This document shows positions 49,860-58,029 of a stretch of 64,000 nucleotides of DNA, piece after piece (positions within the stretch are counted from its first letter, which is position 1; every line of letters starts with the position of its first letter). The translations under genes and the position numbers were made by a program. The stretch lies in contig BMWJ01000004.1 in NCBI GenBank assembly GCA_014651175.1, positions 496,001 to 560,000 of the forward strand, given 5' to 3'. The notes under the pieces were generated by a model. It was not told the origin of the DNA. It saw only the letters and a program-made list of their open reading frames with translations, and ran no database searches. This DNA is from Streptomyces clavifer (GTDB taxonomy: Bacteria; Actinomycetota; Actinomycetes; Streptomycetales; Streptomycetaceae).

Positions 49860-50822
49860 ATGTCCAACGGTCAGTGGTACCCACCGGAATGGCCCGCCCG
49901 GATCCGGGCCCTCGCCAGCGGCGAGCTGGCAGCCGTGACCCCCAGGCGGGCGGCCACGGTGATGCTGCTGCGGGACGAGCCGTCCGGGGCCGAGGGCCCG
50001 GGGCCCGCCGTCCACATGCTGCGCCGGCGCACCTCCATGGCCTTTGCCGGGGGTGCGTACGCCTATCCGGGTGGCGGCGTCGACCCGCGCGACGACGACC
50101 ACCTCGTGGAATGGGCCGGGCCCTCCCTGGAGACCTGGGCGGAACGGCTGGGAGTCGACACGGTCACCGAGGCACAGGCGATCATCTGTGCGGCGGTCCG
50201 CGAGACGTACGAGGAAGCGGGCGTCCTGCTGGCCGGACCCACCCCGGGCACGGTCGTGACCGACACCACGGGCGCCGGCTGGGAGGCCGACCGCGAGGCA
50301 CTCGTCGCACGCGAGCTGTCCTTCGCCGGCTTCCTCGACCGCCGGGGACTCGTGCTGCGCTCCGACCTGCTGGGCGCATGGGCCCGCTGGATCACCCCGG
50401 CGTTCGAACCGCGCCGGTACGACACCTGGTTCTTCGTCGCCGCACTCCCGGAGGGGCAGCGCACCCGGAACGCATCGACCGAGGCCGACCGGACCGTCTG
50501 GATCCGGCCCGTCGACGCCACGGACCGCTACGACCGGGGCGAACTGCTGATGATGCCGCCCACCGTGGCCACGCTGCGGGCGCTGAGCCCGTACGGGACG
50601 GCCGCCGAGGCGCTGGAGGGGGCGGATTCCCAGGACCTCGCTCCCGTACTGGCAGAGGCCCGCATGGAGGGGGAAGAGCTGGTGCTGAGCTGGCCGGGGC
50701 ACGACGAGTTCACGAAGCACGTCTCCTCCGCCCCCGCCGCCTTCACGCCCACGGCCGCCCCCGGCCCCGCCCCCGCCACCGCGGACGACGGCAGCAGCGG
50801 GACGGAAGGCGGCACCGTATGA
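49860..50822 (+). CDS. Nudix hydrolase (NUDT19-like)
   Basis: The 320-residue product has a Nudix box split by an insertion: GAYAYPGGGVDP, then about 40 residues, then AAVRETYEEAGVLL. This layout, with a long inter-motif insertion, is typical of NUDT7/NUDT19-like enzymes acting on CoA or related substrates. The last 30 residues are Ala/Pro/Gly-rich. The stop overlaps the next ATG (ATGA), coupling it to the metallo-beta-lactamase-fold gene. Confidence 0.85.
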   Translation: MSNGQWYPPEWPARIRALASGELAAVTPRRAATVMLLRDEPSGAEGPGPAVHMLRRRTSMAFAGGAYAYPGGGVDPRDDDHLVEWAGPSLETWAERLGVDTVTEAQAIICAAVRETYEEAGVLLAGPTPGTVVTDTTGAGWEADREALVARELSFAGFLDRRGLVLRSDLLGAWARWITPAFEPRRYDTWFFVAALPEGQRTRNASTEADRTVWIRPVDATDRYDRGELLMMPPTVATLRALSPYGTAAEALEGADSQDLAPVLAEARMEGEELVLSWPGHDEFTKHVSSAPAAFTPTAAPGPAPATADDGSSGTEGGTV

Positions 50823-51649
50823 GTGACGCTGCAGCACTGCCGGGACAGCCCCGCGGCGGCGTCCTCTCCGGCCCCGCCACCACCCGTACGGTCAACGTCC
50901 TCGCGCCCAACGCGTCGGCGATGACTCTGGACGGCACCAACACCTGGATCGTCGCGGAGCCCGACTCCGATCTCGCGGTCGTGATCGACCCGGGACCGCT
51001 CGACGAGCTGCACCTGCGGGCCGTCATCGACACCGCGGAGAGGGCCGGGCGGCGTGTCGGCCTCACCCTGCTCACCCACGGCCACCCCGACCACGCGGAG
51101 GGCGCGGTACGTTTCGCCGAGCTCACGCGCACGAAGGTCCGTGCCCTGGACGCGGCCCTGCGCCTCGGGGACGAGGGGCTGTCGGCGGGGGACGTGATCA
51201 CCACCGGAGGGCTCGAACTCCGGGTGGTCCCCACTCCGGGGCACACCGCGGACTCGCTCTCCTTCCACCTGCCGGCCGACCGGGCCGTCCTGACGGGCGA
51301 CACCATCCTCGGACGCGGTACGACGCTCGTCGCACACCCGGACGGGCGGCTCGGCGACTACCTGGCCACACTGCGGCGGCTGCGCTCGCTGACCGTCGAC
51401 GACGGGGTGCACACGGTGCTTCCCGGGCACGGACCGGTGCTGGAGGACGCCCAGGGTGCCGTCGAGTTCTACCTCGCCCACCGGGCACACCGCCTCGCCC
51501 AGGTCGAGACGGCCGTGGAGGCCGGGCACCGGACGCCCGCCGAGGTCGTGGCGACGGTGTACGCGGATGTGGACCGCTCCCTGTGGCCGGCGGCGGAGCT
51601 GTCGGTGCGGGCACAGTTGGAGTACCTCACCGAGCACGGCTTGATCTGA
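50819..51649 (+). CDS. metallo-beta-lactamase-fold hydrolase
   Basis: The 276-residue product resembles LACTB2/glyoxalase II-type enzymes: GTNTWIV, LLTHGHPDHAEG (HxHxDH metal motif), TPGHTADSLSFHL, LTGDTILGRG and VLPGHGP. The substrate is unknown; the LACTB2 group acts as endoribonucleases. It is translationally coupled to the Nudix gene, which makes a joint role plausible. Confidence 0.9.
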   Translation: MSDAAALPGQPRGGVLSGPATTRTVNVLAPNASAMTLDGTNTWIVAEPDSDLAVVIDPGPLDELHLRAVIDTAERAGRRVGLTLLTHGHPDHAEGAVRFAELTRTKVRALDAALRLGDEGLSAGDVITTGGLELRVVPTPGHTADSLSFHLPADRAVLTGDTILGRGTTLVAHPDGRLGDYLATLRRLRSLTVDDGVHTVLPGHGPVLEDAQGAVEFYLAHRAHRLAQVETAVEAGHRTPAEVVATVYADVDRSLWPAAELSVRAQLEYLTEHGLI

Positions 51650-51683
51650 GACGTACCGCCCGCGACGCCGTCCCGGACACGCG

Positions 51684-51711
51684 AAGGGCCCCACCGCACG
51701 GTGGGGCCCTT
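51684..51711. terminator. bidirectional terminator
   Basis: AAGGGCCCCACCG (51684-51696) pairs perfectly with 51699-51711. It ends in TTT on the plus strand and separates convergent genes ending at 51649 (+) and 51736 (-). Confidence 0.85.
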
Positions 51712-51735
51712 TCGACGGGGGCACGGGCCAGGAGG

Positions 51736-52410
51736 TCAGCGGGACCGCTTCGCCAGCCGCTCCACGTCCAGCAGGATCACGGCCCGTGCCTCGAGCCGCA
51801 GCCAGCCGCGGCCCGCGAAGTCCGCAAGGGCCTTGTTGACCGTCTCGCGGGAAGCGCCGACCAGCTGGGCCAGCTCTTCCTGGGTCAGGTCGTGCACGAC
51901 GTGGATCCCCTCCTCCGACTGGACGCCGAAGCGGCGCGAAAGGTCGAGGAGCGCGCGGGCGACACGGCCCGGCACATCGGAGAAGACCAGGTCGGACATC
52001 TGGTCGTTGGTCTTGCGCAGCCTGCGGGCGACGGCCCGCAGCAGTGCGGTGGCCACCTCGGGGCGGGCGTTCAGCCAGGGCTGGAGGTCGCCGTGACCGA
52101 GGCCGAGCAGCTTGACCTCGGTGAGCGCCGAAGCGGTCGCGGTGCGCGGACCCGGGTCGAAGAGCGACAGCTCACCGATGAGCTCTCCGGGGCCGAGCAC
52201 GGCCAGCATGTTCTCCCGGCCGTCGGGGGAGGTGCGGTGGAGCTTCACCTTGCCCTCGGTGACCACGTACAGGCGGTCGCCCGGGTCGCCCTCGTGGAAC
52301 AGCGCGTCACCGCGTGCGAGGGTCACCTCACTCATCGAGGCGCGGAGCTCCGCGGCCTGCTCATCATCGAGCGCCGCGAAAAGCGGGGCGCGCCGCAGAA
52401 CGTCGTCCAC
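51736..52410 (-). CDS. crp: Crp/Fnr-family transcriptional regulator (Crp)
   Basis: The 224-residue product has an N-terminal cNMP-binding beta-barrel (GDALFHEGDPGDRLYVVTEGKVKL, GELIGELSLFDPGPRTATASA, the phosphate-binding cassette), the long dimer helix and a C-terminal winged HTH (LTQEELAQLVGASRETVNKALADF). Streptomyces Crp is a global regulator of germination and antibiotic production. GTG 52410 follows AAGGAGAG by 6 bp. A candidate Crp site lies upstream at 52474-52487. Confidence 0.94.
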   Translation of the reverse strand: MDDVLRRAPLFAALDDEQAAELRASMSEVTLARGDALFHEGDPGDRLYVVTEGKVKLHRTSPDGRENMLAVLGPGELIGELSLFDPGPRTATASALTEVKLLGLGHGDLQPWLNARPEVATALLRAVARRLRKTNDQMSDLVFSDVPGRVARALLDLSRRFGVQSEEGIHVVHDLTQEELAQLVGASRETVNKALADFAGRGWLRLEARAVILLDVERLAKRSR

Positions 52411-52473
52411 GAGTTCTCTCCTTGTCGGCCTGTTCAGGGAAGCCTGGTCCCCATGATGCCGGACGGTAAAACA

Positions 52474-52487
52474 GTGCGATCAATCAC
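52474..52487. promoter_or_regulatory. candidate Crp-binding site between crp and nth
   Basis: GTGCGATCAATCAC fits the Streptomyces Crp pattern GTG(N)6GNCAC except for A in place of the inner G. It is 64 bp upstream of the crp start and 153 bp before the nth start, so autoregulation is possible. Confidence 0.5.
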
Positions 52488-52639
52488 AAACCAGTTTGAC
52501 GCACGGGCGTGCCGGACCCTACGGCAGGGGGCCGATTGGGCGTGGATGCGCGGTGACCGGGGCGGATGTCAGCCCCTGGCTCTAGGCTGGCCGGGTGTCC
52601 GGAACGCCGGTGAGAGCGCAGGCAGAGGGGGCTGATGGG

Positions 52640-53788
52640 GTGTCGGAAGACAGGAATTCCGCTGTGGGCGAACAGTCTGCGCGAGGTCGGAGAAATGCGA
52701 CAGAACGACCTGCGGAAGGGTCGGACCAGCAGGCCGGGCCGACCGCGCAGGGAGCCGGCGGGGCCCGGTCGGAGGGCGCGGGGCGCCCGGCCGGCGCGTC
52801 TCGGGCCCGGCCGGTGAAGAAGGTCGCGAAGAAGGCGGAGGAAGAGGCTGTGGAGCACCACGTCGGGAAGCCGGCGAAAAGGACCGCGAAGAAGACCGGG
52901 ACCGGGAAGAAGACGACGGGAGCCGGGGCCGCGGACAGGGCGACGGGAGCCGGTAGCGGGACCGCAGAGAAGGCCGCGACGGGGGCCGCGAAGAAGACCG
53001 GGACCGGGAAGAAGACCGCGAAGCCGGAGTCGCACCTCGCGATGGTCCGCCGCGCCCGCCGGATCAACCGCGAGCTCGCCGAGGTCTACCCGTACGCCCA
53101 CCCTGAGCTGGACTTCCGCAACCCGTTCGAGCTCCTCGTCGCCACCGTGCTGTCCGCCCAGACCACCGACCTGAGGGTCAACCAGACCACCCCCGCGCTC
53201 TTCGCCGCCTATCCGACCCCCGAGGACATGGCCGCCGCCGTCCCCGAGGAGCTGGAGGAGATCATCCGGCCGACCGGGTTCTTCCGGGCCAAGTCACGCT
53301 CCCTGATCGGGTTGTCGGCATCCCTCCGGGACAATTTCGGAGGAGAGGTCCCCGGCCGCCTCGCCGATCTCGTGACACTGCCCGGCGTCGGCCGCAAGAC
53401 GGCCAACGTCGTCCTGGGCAACGCCTTCGGCGTGCCCGGCATCACTGTGGACACCCACTTCGGCCGACTGGTCCGCCGCTGGAAGTGGACCGAGCAGGAG
53501 GATCCGGAGAAGGTCGAGGCGGACGTCGCCGCGATCTTCCCGAAGAGCGAGTGGACGATGCTCTCGCACCGGGTCGTATTCCACGGCCGCCGCATCTGCC
53601 ACTCCCGGAAGCCGGCCTGCGGTGCCTGCCCGATCGCCCCGCTCTGCCCGTCGTACGGCGAGGGCGAGACGGACCCCGAGAAGGCCAGGAAGCTCCTGAA
53701 GTACGAGATGGGCGGATATCCGGGTCAGCGGCTCAGTCCGCCACCGAACTACCCGGGCAGTCCCGCCCCACCCCTGGGAGCCGGGTGA
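52640..53788 (+). CDS. nth: endonuclease III with a long Lys/Ala-rich N-terminal tail
   Basis: Nth is a bifunctional DNA glycosylase/AP lyase for oxidised pyrimidines. The C-terminal 250 residues hold the HhH-GPD fold: [28 protein letters not shown] with catalytic Lys, the catalytic Asp in VDTHFGRL, and the 4Fe-4S cysteines C320-x6-C327-x2-C330-x5-C336. About 125 extra N-terminal residues form a Lys/Ala/Gly/Thr-rich tail like histone H1. GTG 52640 has GAGGGGG about 8 bp upstream; GTG 52595 would add 15 residues. It is divergent from crp. Confidence 0.92.
   Translation: MSEDRNSAVGEQSARGRRNATERPAEGSDQQAGPTAQGAGGARSEGAGRPAGASRARPVKKVAKKAEEEAVEHHVGKPAKRTAKKTGTGKKTTGAGAADRATGAGSGTAEKAATGAAKKTGTGKKTAKPESHLAMVRRARRINRELAEVYPYAHPELDFRNPFELLVATVLSAQTTDLRVNQTTPALFAAYPTPEDMAAAVPEELEEIIRPTGFFRAKSRSLIGLSASLRDNFGGEVPGRLADLVTLPGVGRKTANVVLGNAFGVPGITVDTHFGRLVRRWKWTEQEDPEKVEADVAAIFPKSEWTMLSHRVVFHGRRICHSRKPACGACPIAPLCPSYGEGETDPEKARKLLKYEMGGYPGQRLSPPPNYPGSPAPPLGAG
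52884..53016. repeat. 31-bp direct repeat in the nth tail
   Basis: A 31-bp segment starting CCGCGAAGAAGACCGGGACC at 52884-52914 recurs exactly at 52986-53016. The period is 102 bp (34 codons), and both copies encode AKKTGTGKK. Confidence 0.9.
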
Positions 53789-53870
53789 ACGACACCACCC
53801 GCCGGGGTGGTGTACGGGGCCGCGCGGAACGAAATCGCCGACGGCAGGCGTTGGAACGACGGGGGTGCCC

Positions 53871-54608
53871 ATGACGCACGCACAGAGCACACGGGCCGCG
53901 CGGGACGCGGCCGCCACCGGGACGAGCACGCCCCACGACAGCGGGATCACCGTCACCACCGACGGGCTGCCCGGCTGGCTCGACCCCGTCGCCCGGGCGG
54001 CACGAAGTGTCCGGGCCCAGCAGCTCAGCCGGTTCCTGCCGCCCGAGAGCGGCGCCGGACGGCAGTCCGCGGTGCTGGTCCTCTTCGGTGAGGGGGAGCG
54101 CGGGCCCGAACTGCTCCTGATGGAGCGGTCCAGTTCCCTGCGCTCCCATGCCGGTCAGCCCTCCTTCCCCGGCGGCTCCCTCGACCCCGAGGACGGCGAC
54201 CCCGCCACCACCGGACCGCTCAGGGCCGCGCTCCGGGAGGCGGAGGAGGAGACCGGTCTCGATCCGCGCGGCGTCCAGATCTTCGGCGTGCTGCCCCGGC
54301 TCTACATTCCGGTCAGCAGCTTCGTCGTCACGCCCGTCCTCGGCTGGTGGCGTGAGCCCAGTCCGGTGGGAGTGGTCGATCCGGCCGAGACCGCCAGGGT
54401 CTTCACCGTCCCCGTGGCGGATCTCACGGACCCGGGCAACCGCGCGACCGCCATCCATCCGAGCGGTCACCAAGGCCCGGCATTTCTGGTCGAATCCGCA
54501 CTGGTCTGGGGCTTCACGGCGGGTGTGATCGACAGGATCGTGTACTACGCGGGGTGGGAACGCCCCTGGGACCGGGCCAAGCAGGTGCCGCTCGACTGGC
54601 GCGCATGA
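53871..54608 (+). CDS. Nudix hydrolase, CoA pyrophosphatase-like
   Basis: The 245-residue product has the UPF0035-type lead-in (MERSSSLRSHAGQPSFPGGSLDP) followed by LRAALREAEEETGLDP, the Nudix box. This pair of motifs is typical of CoA/acyl-CoA diphosphatases (NudL/NUDT8 type). The N-terminal 40 residues are low-complexity. ATG 53871 has GGGGG 6 bp upstream; GTG 53865 is an alternative. It lies between nth and the periplasmic protease, all on one strand. Confidence 0.9.
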   Translation: MTHAQSTRAARDAAATGTSTPHDSGITVTTDGLPGWLDPVARAARSVRAQQLSRFLPPESGAGRQSAVLVLFGEGERGPELLLMERSSSLRSHAGQPSFPGGSLDPEDGDPATTGPLRAALREAEEETGLDPRGVQIFGVLPRLYIPVSSFVVTPVLGWWREPSPVGVVDPAETARVFTVPVADLTDPGNRATAIHPSGHQGPAFLVESALVWGFTAGVIDRIVYYAGWERPWDRAKQVPLDWRA

Positions 54609-54699
54609 CAGGCTGACTCCCGTGCTGCGCTGTTCCGGGTCTGGCCCGGACCCCGTCGAACCGGACGGGCCAGGTGACGAATCTGCGAGGCTATAGACG

Positions 54700-55899
54700 G
54701 TGAACGTGCTGGACATCCTGCTGCTGGTCGGTGCCGTGTGGTTCGCGATCATCGGCTACCGCCAGGGTTTCGTCGTCGGGATTCTGTCCGTGATCGGCTT
54801 CCTGGGGGGCGGCCTCGTTGCCGTCTACCTGCTGCCGGTGATCTGGGACCGGTTGACCGACGGGTCGGAGGTCTCCTCCACGGCTGCCATCGTCGCGGTC
54901 ATCATCGTGATCGTCTGCGCCTCCGTGGGCCAGGCCTTCACCACCCACCTCGGCAACAAACTGCGCAGATACATCACCTGGTCGCCGGCACGTGCCCTGG
55001 ACGCCACCGGCGGCTCCCTGGTCAACGTGGTGGCCATGCTGCTGGTCGCCTGGCTGATCGGGTCCGCACTCGCGGGCACGACTCTGCCCACGCTGGGCAA
55101 GGAGGTCCGCAGTTCCTCCGTGCTGCTCGGGGTCTCCAGGGTGATGCCCGCTCAGGCCTCCAACTGGTTCACGGACTTCTCCTCGGTCCTCGCGCAGAAC
55201 GGCTTCCCACAGGTCTTCAGTCCGTTCGCCAACGAGCCCATCCCCGAGGTCAAGGCGCCTGATCCGGCCCTGGCGGGCAGCCCCGTCGCCGCTCGCGCCA
55301 AGAAGTCCATCGTCAAGGTGGTCGGGATGGCACCGGGCTGCGGGAAGGTACTCGAAGGTACCGGCTTCGTCTTCTCGGACCGCCGAGTGATGACCAACGC
55401 CCATGTGGTCGGCGGCGTCGACGAGCCGACCGTCCAGATCGGCGGCGAAGGCCGGCTGTACGACGCGACAGTCGTCCTCTACGACTGGGAGCGGGACATC
55501 GCCGTACTCGACGTCCCGGACCTCGACGCGAAGCCCCTGCGCTTCACCGACACCGATGCGGAGAGCAGTGACGACGCGATCGTCGCCGGCTTCCCGGAGA
55601 ACGGCGCCTATGACGTGCGCTCCGCACGCATCCGCGGCCGCATCGACGCCAACGGCCCCGACATCTACCACCGGGGCACCGTACAGCGCGATGTGTACTC
55701 GCTGTACGCGACGGTCCGCCAGGGCAACTCCGGCGGCCCGCTGCTCACTTCGGACGGCAAGGTGTACGGGGTGGTCTTCGCGAAGTCGCTCGACGACCCG
55801 GAAACGGGGTACGCGCTGACGGCTGATGAGATCCGTCAGGACATCGAGCTCGGCAGGACCGCGGTCCAGCAGGTCGACAGCCAGGGCTGCGCGCTCTAG
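54700..55899 (+). CDS. MarP-like membrane serine protease (CvpA plus trypsin-like domain)
   Basis: The 399-residue product has a CvpA-like membrane part with four hydrophobic helices (about 1-125), a linker, and an outer trypsin-like protease domain. The triad His235 (TNAHVVGG), Asp266 (ERDIAVLDV) and Ser344 (GNSGGP), and cysteines 214 and 397, fall within two residues of their equivalents in Mycobacterium tuberculosis MarP, which needs a disulfide there and gives acid and oxidative-stress resistance. GTG 54700 follows GAGG. A role in cell-envelope stress is likely. Confidence 0.92.
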   Translation: MNVLDILLLVGAVWFAIIGYRQGFVVGILSVIGFLGGGLVAVYLLPVIWDRLTDGSEVSSTAAIVAVIIVIVCASVGQAFTTHLGNKLRRYITWSPARALDATGGSLVNVVAMLLVAWLIGSALAGTTLPTLGKEVRSSSVLLGVSRVMPAQASNWFTDFSSVLAQNGFPQVFSPFANEPIPEVKAPDPALAGSPVAARAKKSIVKVVGMAPGCGKVLEGTGFVFSDRRVMTNAHVVGGVDEPTVQIGGEGRLYDATVVLYDWERDIAVLDVPDLDAKPLRFTDTDAESSDDAIVAGFPENGAYDVRSARIRGRIDANGPDIYHRGTVQRDVYSLYATVRQGNSGGPLLTSDGKVYGVVFAKSLDDPETGYALTADEIRQDIELGRTAVQQVDSQGCAL

Positions 55900-55928
55900 G
55901 CCTTCCTTCGGACGCGGCCGGACCGGAC

Positions 55929-55958
55929 CCCGGACTCGGCCGGACCGGAGAGTCCGGG
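55929..55958 (+). terminator. hairpin after the marP-like gene
   Basis: CCCGGACTC (55929-55937) pairs with GAGTCCGGG (55950-55958) across a 12-nt loop, 30 bp after the stop. Confidence 0.5.
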
Positions 55959-56485
55959 AGACGCCGGAGCAGGGAGCCGGGTGTCTCCCGACAAGGTCCT
56001 GGTGCTGTGGTCCGGCGTCCTGCCGCAGCCCCCCGGCTGCTTCCACTCCGTACCGGGACGTGCGGGCGTCGAGCCGCTCGGCTCCCGGGCCGTGTCGTGG
56101 CGGGTGGGCCGCCTACGGCCCGAGGCCCTGAGCGGCCGGGAGCTCGTGCGTGGCGTGACGGGCTATGCCCCGTGCATCATCCGCGGGGATGGCGCAGCCG
56201 CGCCGAGACCCAGCGGGCTCGACGGTGGAGGATGCGCGGAATGCCCAGCCGGAGGCCCTCGGAATCACTCACCTCGTGCACCCGGCTCACGGAGCCGTCC
56301 CCCTTGTGAGTGCTCTGACCGGCAGGAGCGGTCGAGCGGTGGTTGCGTGCTGCGTCGTTGAAGTCGCGCGTCCAGCCCATACCCCGACGTCTGCCCGTGA
56401 CCCAAGGTCGGTAATCGCGCGCGAGTCAGCCAATTGGCTTATGCGGCAGGCAATTGGCTGTTCGACGTACACCTGTGCCCATCGG
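55959..56485. other. intergenic region between convergent genes
   Basis: About 530 bp without a convincing gene. The open frame at 55981-56361 (+) has an early VLVLWSGVLPQPPGCFHSVPG stretch but otherwise Gly/Arg/Pro/Ser-rich sequence and no family match, so it may be decayed. An AT-rich inverted repeat lies at 56427-56460. Confidence 0.5.
56427..56460 (-). terminator. AT-rich inverted repeat after the hydrolase gene
   Basis: CAGCCAATTG (56427-56436) and CAATTGGCTG (56451-56460) are perfect inverted arms with a 14-nt spacer, 26 bp beyond the stop of the minus-strand hydrolase gene. AGCCAATTGGCT at 56428-56439 is also a palindrome on its own, so protein binding is an alternative. Confidence 0.5.
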
Positions 56486-57463
56486 CTAGCGATCGGGCTC
56501 GGGATCCTTGAGCCAGCTGATGAGTTCGGCCGAGAACCCATCCGGATCCTCCTCGTGGGGAAAGTGCCCCAGACCGTCGAAAAGTCGCCATCTGTACGGT
56601 GCCTCGACGTACTCGCCCGACCCCGCGGAGCTGCGGGTCCGGACAGCCGGGTCGAGCGATCCGTGCAGGTGCAGCGTAGGGACGCGCACCGGGCGCTTCA
56701 TCCGGCGGTTGAACTGGATGCCGTCCGGACGAGCCAGGGAGCGCACCATCCAGCGGTACGGCTCGACCGCGCAGTGGGCCGTCGACGGGATGCACATCGC
56801 ACGCCGGTAGACGTCCACCGTCTCGTCGTCGGGGAAGTCCGGCGTGCGCGGCCCCGACCAGTCCCGGATCAGCCTGCCGACCAACGCGGCGTCGTCCGCC
56901 ACGAGCTGACGCTCCGGCACCCAGGGGCGCTGGAATCCCCAGATGTGCGAGCCGGCCCGGGACTGTGCCGGATCGGAGAGCATCGAGGACCGCCAGCGAC
57001 GCGGATGCGGCATCGAGGACACCACGAGCCGTCGCACCAGCTTCGGCCGCATGACCGCGGCGGTCCAGGCGAGATAGCCGCCCATGTCATGACCGACCAG
57101 TGCCGCGTCCGGCTCGCCGAGCGAGCGGATCACGCCGGTGACGTCGAGCGCCAGGTTGGCCGGGTCGTAACCGCGGGGTGTGCGGTCGCTACCGCCCACC
57201 CCACGCAGGTCCATCGCGACGGCGCGGAAGCCCGCGTCGGCCAGAGCGGTGAGCTGGTGGCGCCAGGTCCACCAGAACTGGGGGAATCCGTGCAGCAGCA
57301 GCACGAGCGGCCCGTCACCCATCTCGGCGATGTGGAAGCGCGCACCGTTGGCCGCCACGTCACGGTGGGTCCAGGGGCCGTCCAGACGGACGGGGCTGCC
57401 GGAACCGGAAGCCGGTCCCGGCGGTCCATTCGGGCCGGGCGCGTTCACATCGGGGTCGGTCAT
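56486..57463 (-). CDS. alpha/beta hydrolase, epoxide-hydrolase-like
   Basis: The 325-residue product has LLLHGFPQFWWTW (oxyanion HGxP), VGHDMGGY with an aspartate nucleophile, and GLGHFPHEEDP with the catalytic His. An Asp nucleophile with HGxP is the pattern of soluble epoxide hydrolases and haloalkane dehalogenases, not esterases. ATG 57463 overlaps the stop of the upstream membrane-protein gene by 4 bp. The substrate is unknown. Confidence 0.88.
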   Translation of the reverse strand: MTDPDVNAPGPNGPPGPASGSGSPVRLDGPWTHRDVAANGARFHIAEMGDGPLVLLLHGFPQFWWTWRHQLTALADAGFRAVAMDLRGVGGSDRTPRGYDPANLALDVTGVIRSLGEPDAALVGHDMGGYLAWTAAVMRPKLVRRLVVSSMPHPRRWRSSMLSDPAQSRAGSHIWGFQRPWVPERQLVADDAALVGRLIRDWSGPRTPDFPDDETVDVYRRAMCIPSTAHCAVEPYRWMVRSLARPDGIQFNRRMKRPVRVPTLHLHGSLDPAVRTRSSAGSGEYVEAPYRWRLFDGLGHFPHEEDPDGFSAELISWLKDPEPDR

Positions 57464-57990
57464 GTGGATGAGCGTGCCACAGAGACCGCCTTGTCCTGGA
57501 CCGGACGGTTCTCGATGGCCTTGTCCGCGAGCGTGCTGCCCGGGGCCCTGCCGACCGCACCTGCGACGACGGCCGGGCGGGGGTGCGGCTTGACGCCCTG
57601 CAGTACTGCCGCGGACTGCTTGGCCGAAGCGATGGACTTCTCCGGCGGCTTGACCTTCTTGAACTTGGCGATGGCGATCAGGGCGAGCACGACGGCCAGC
57701 AGGATGAACGCCAGGCCCACGATGCCGAAGCACCAGGCGAGCCCGAGCCCCGACGAGTGAATCCAGTAGGCGGCCGCGAAGCTCAGCACGGGCAGCGAGA
57801 ACAGGATCAGCACACCCGCGACGATGAACGCCACACTGCCGATCACCCCGCGCTTGACGTCCTGGCGCACCTCGGCCTTGGCCAGTGCGATCTCGTCGTG
57901 CACCAGCGCGGACATCTCGGCCGTCGCCGAGGCGAACAGCTGGCCGATACTACGGTCGGTGCTGCCCGCGTAGTTGCCGGGGTCGCTCAT
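57460..57990 (-). CDS. Holin-X-type (phage holin superfamily III) membrane protein
   Basis: The 176-residue product has an amphipathic start (SIGQLFASATAEMSALVHDEIALAKAEVRQDVKRG), two membrane helices (about 50-75 and 82-108) and a basic, disordered C-terminal tail. This matches the actinobacterial Putative Actinobacterial Holin-X family, chromosomal proteins whose lytic role is unproven. ATG 57990 has GGGAG upstream. It is coupled (ATGA) to the hydrolase gene and follows nhaA downstream on the same strand by 39 bp the other way round. Confidence 0.8.
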   Translation of the reverse strand: MSDPGNYAGSTDRSIGQLFASATAEMSALVHDEIALAKAEVRQDVKRGVIGSVAFIVAGVLILFSLPVLSFAAAYWIHSSGLGLAWCFGIVGLAFILLAVVLALIAIAKFKKVKPPEKSIASAKQSAAVLQGVKPHPRPAVVAGAVGRAPGSTLADKAIENRPVQDKAVSVARSST

Positions 57991-58029
57991 CCCTGACTCC
58001 CTCTCCTCTTCCGTACATCCGATGTCAGA

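Noticed and set aside
57460-57990. Holin-like protein as a sign of a prophage
   Set aside because: No other phage genes are present; Holin-X proteins are ordinary chromosomal genes in actinobacteria.
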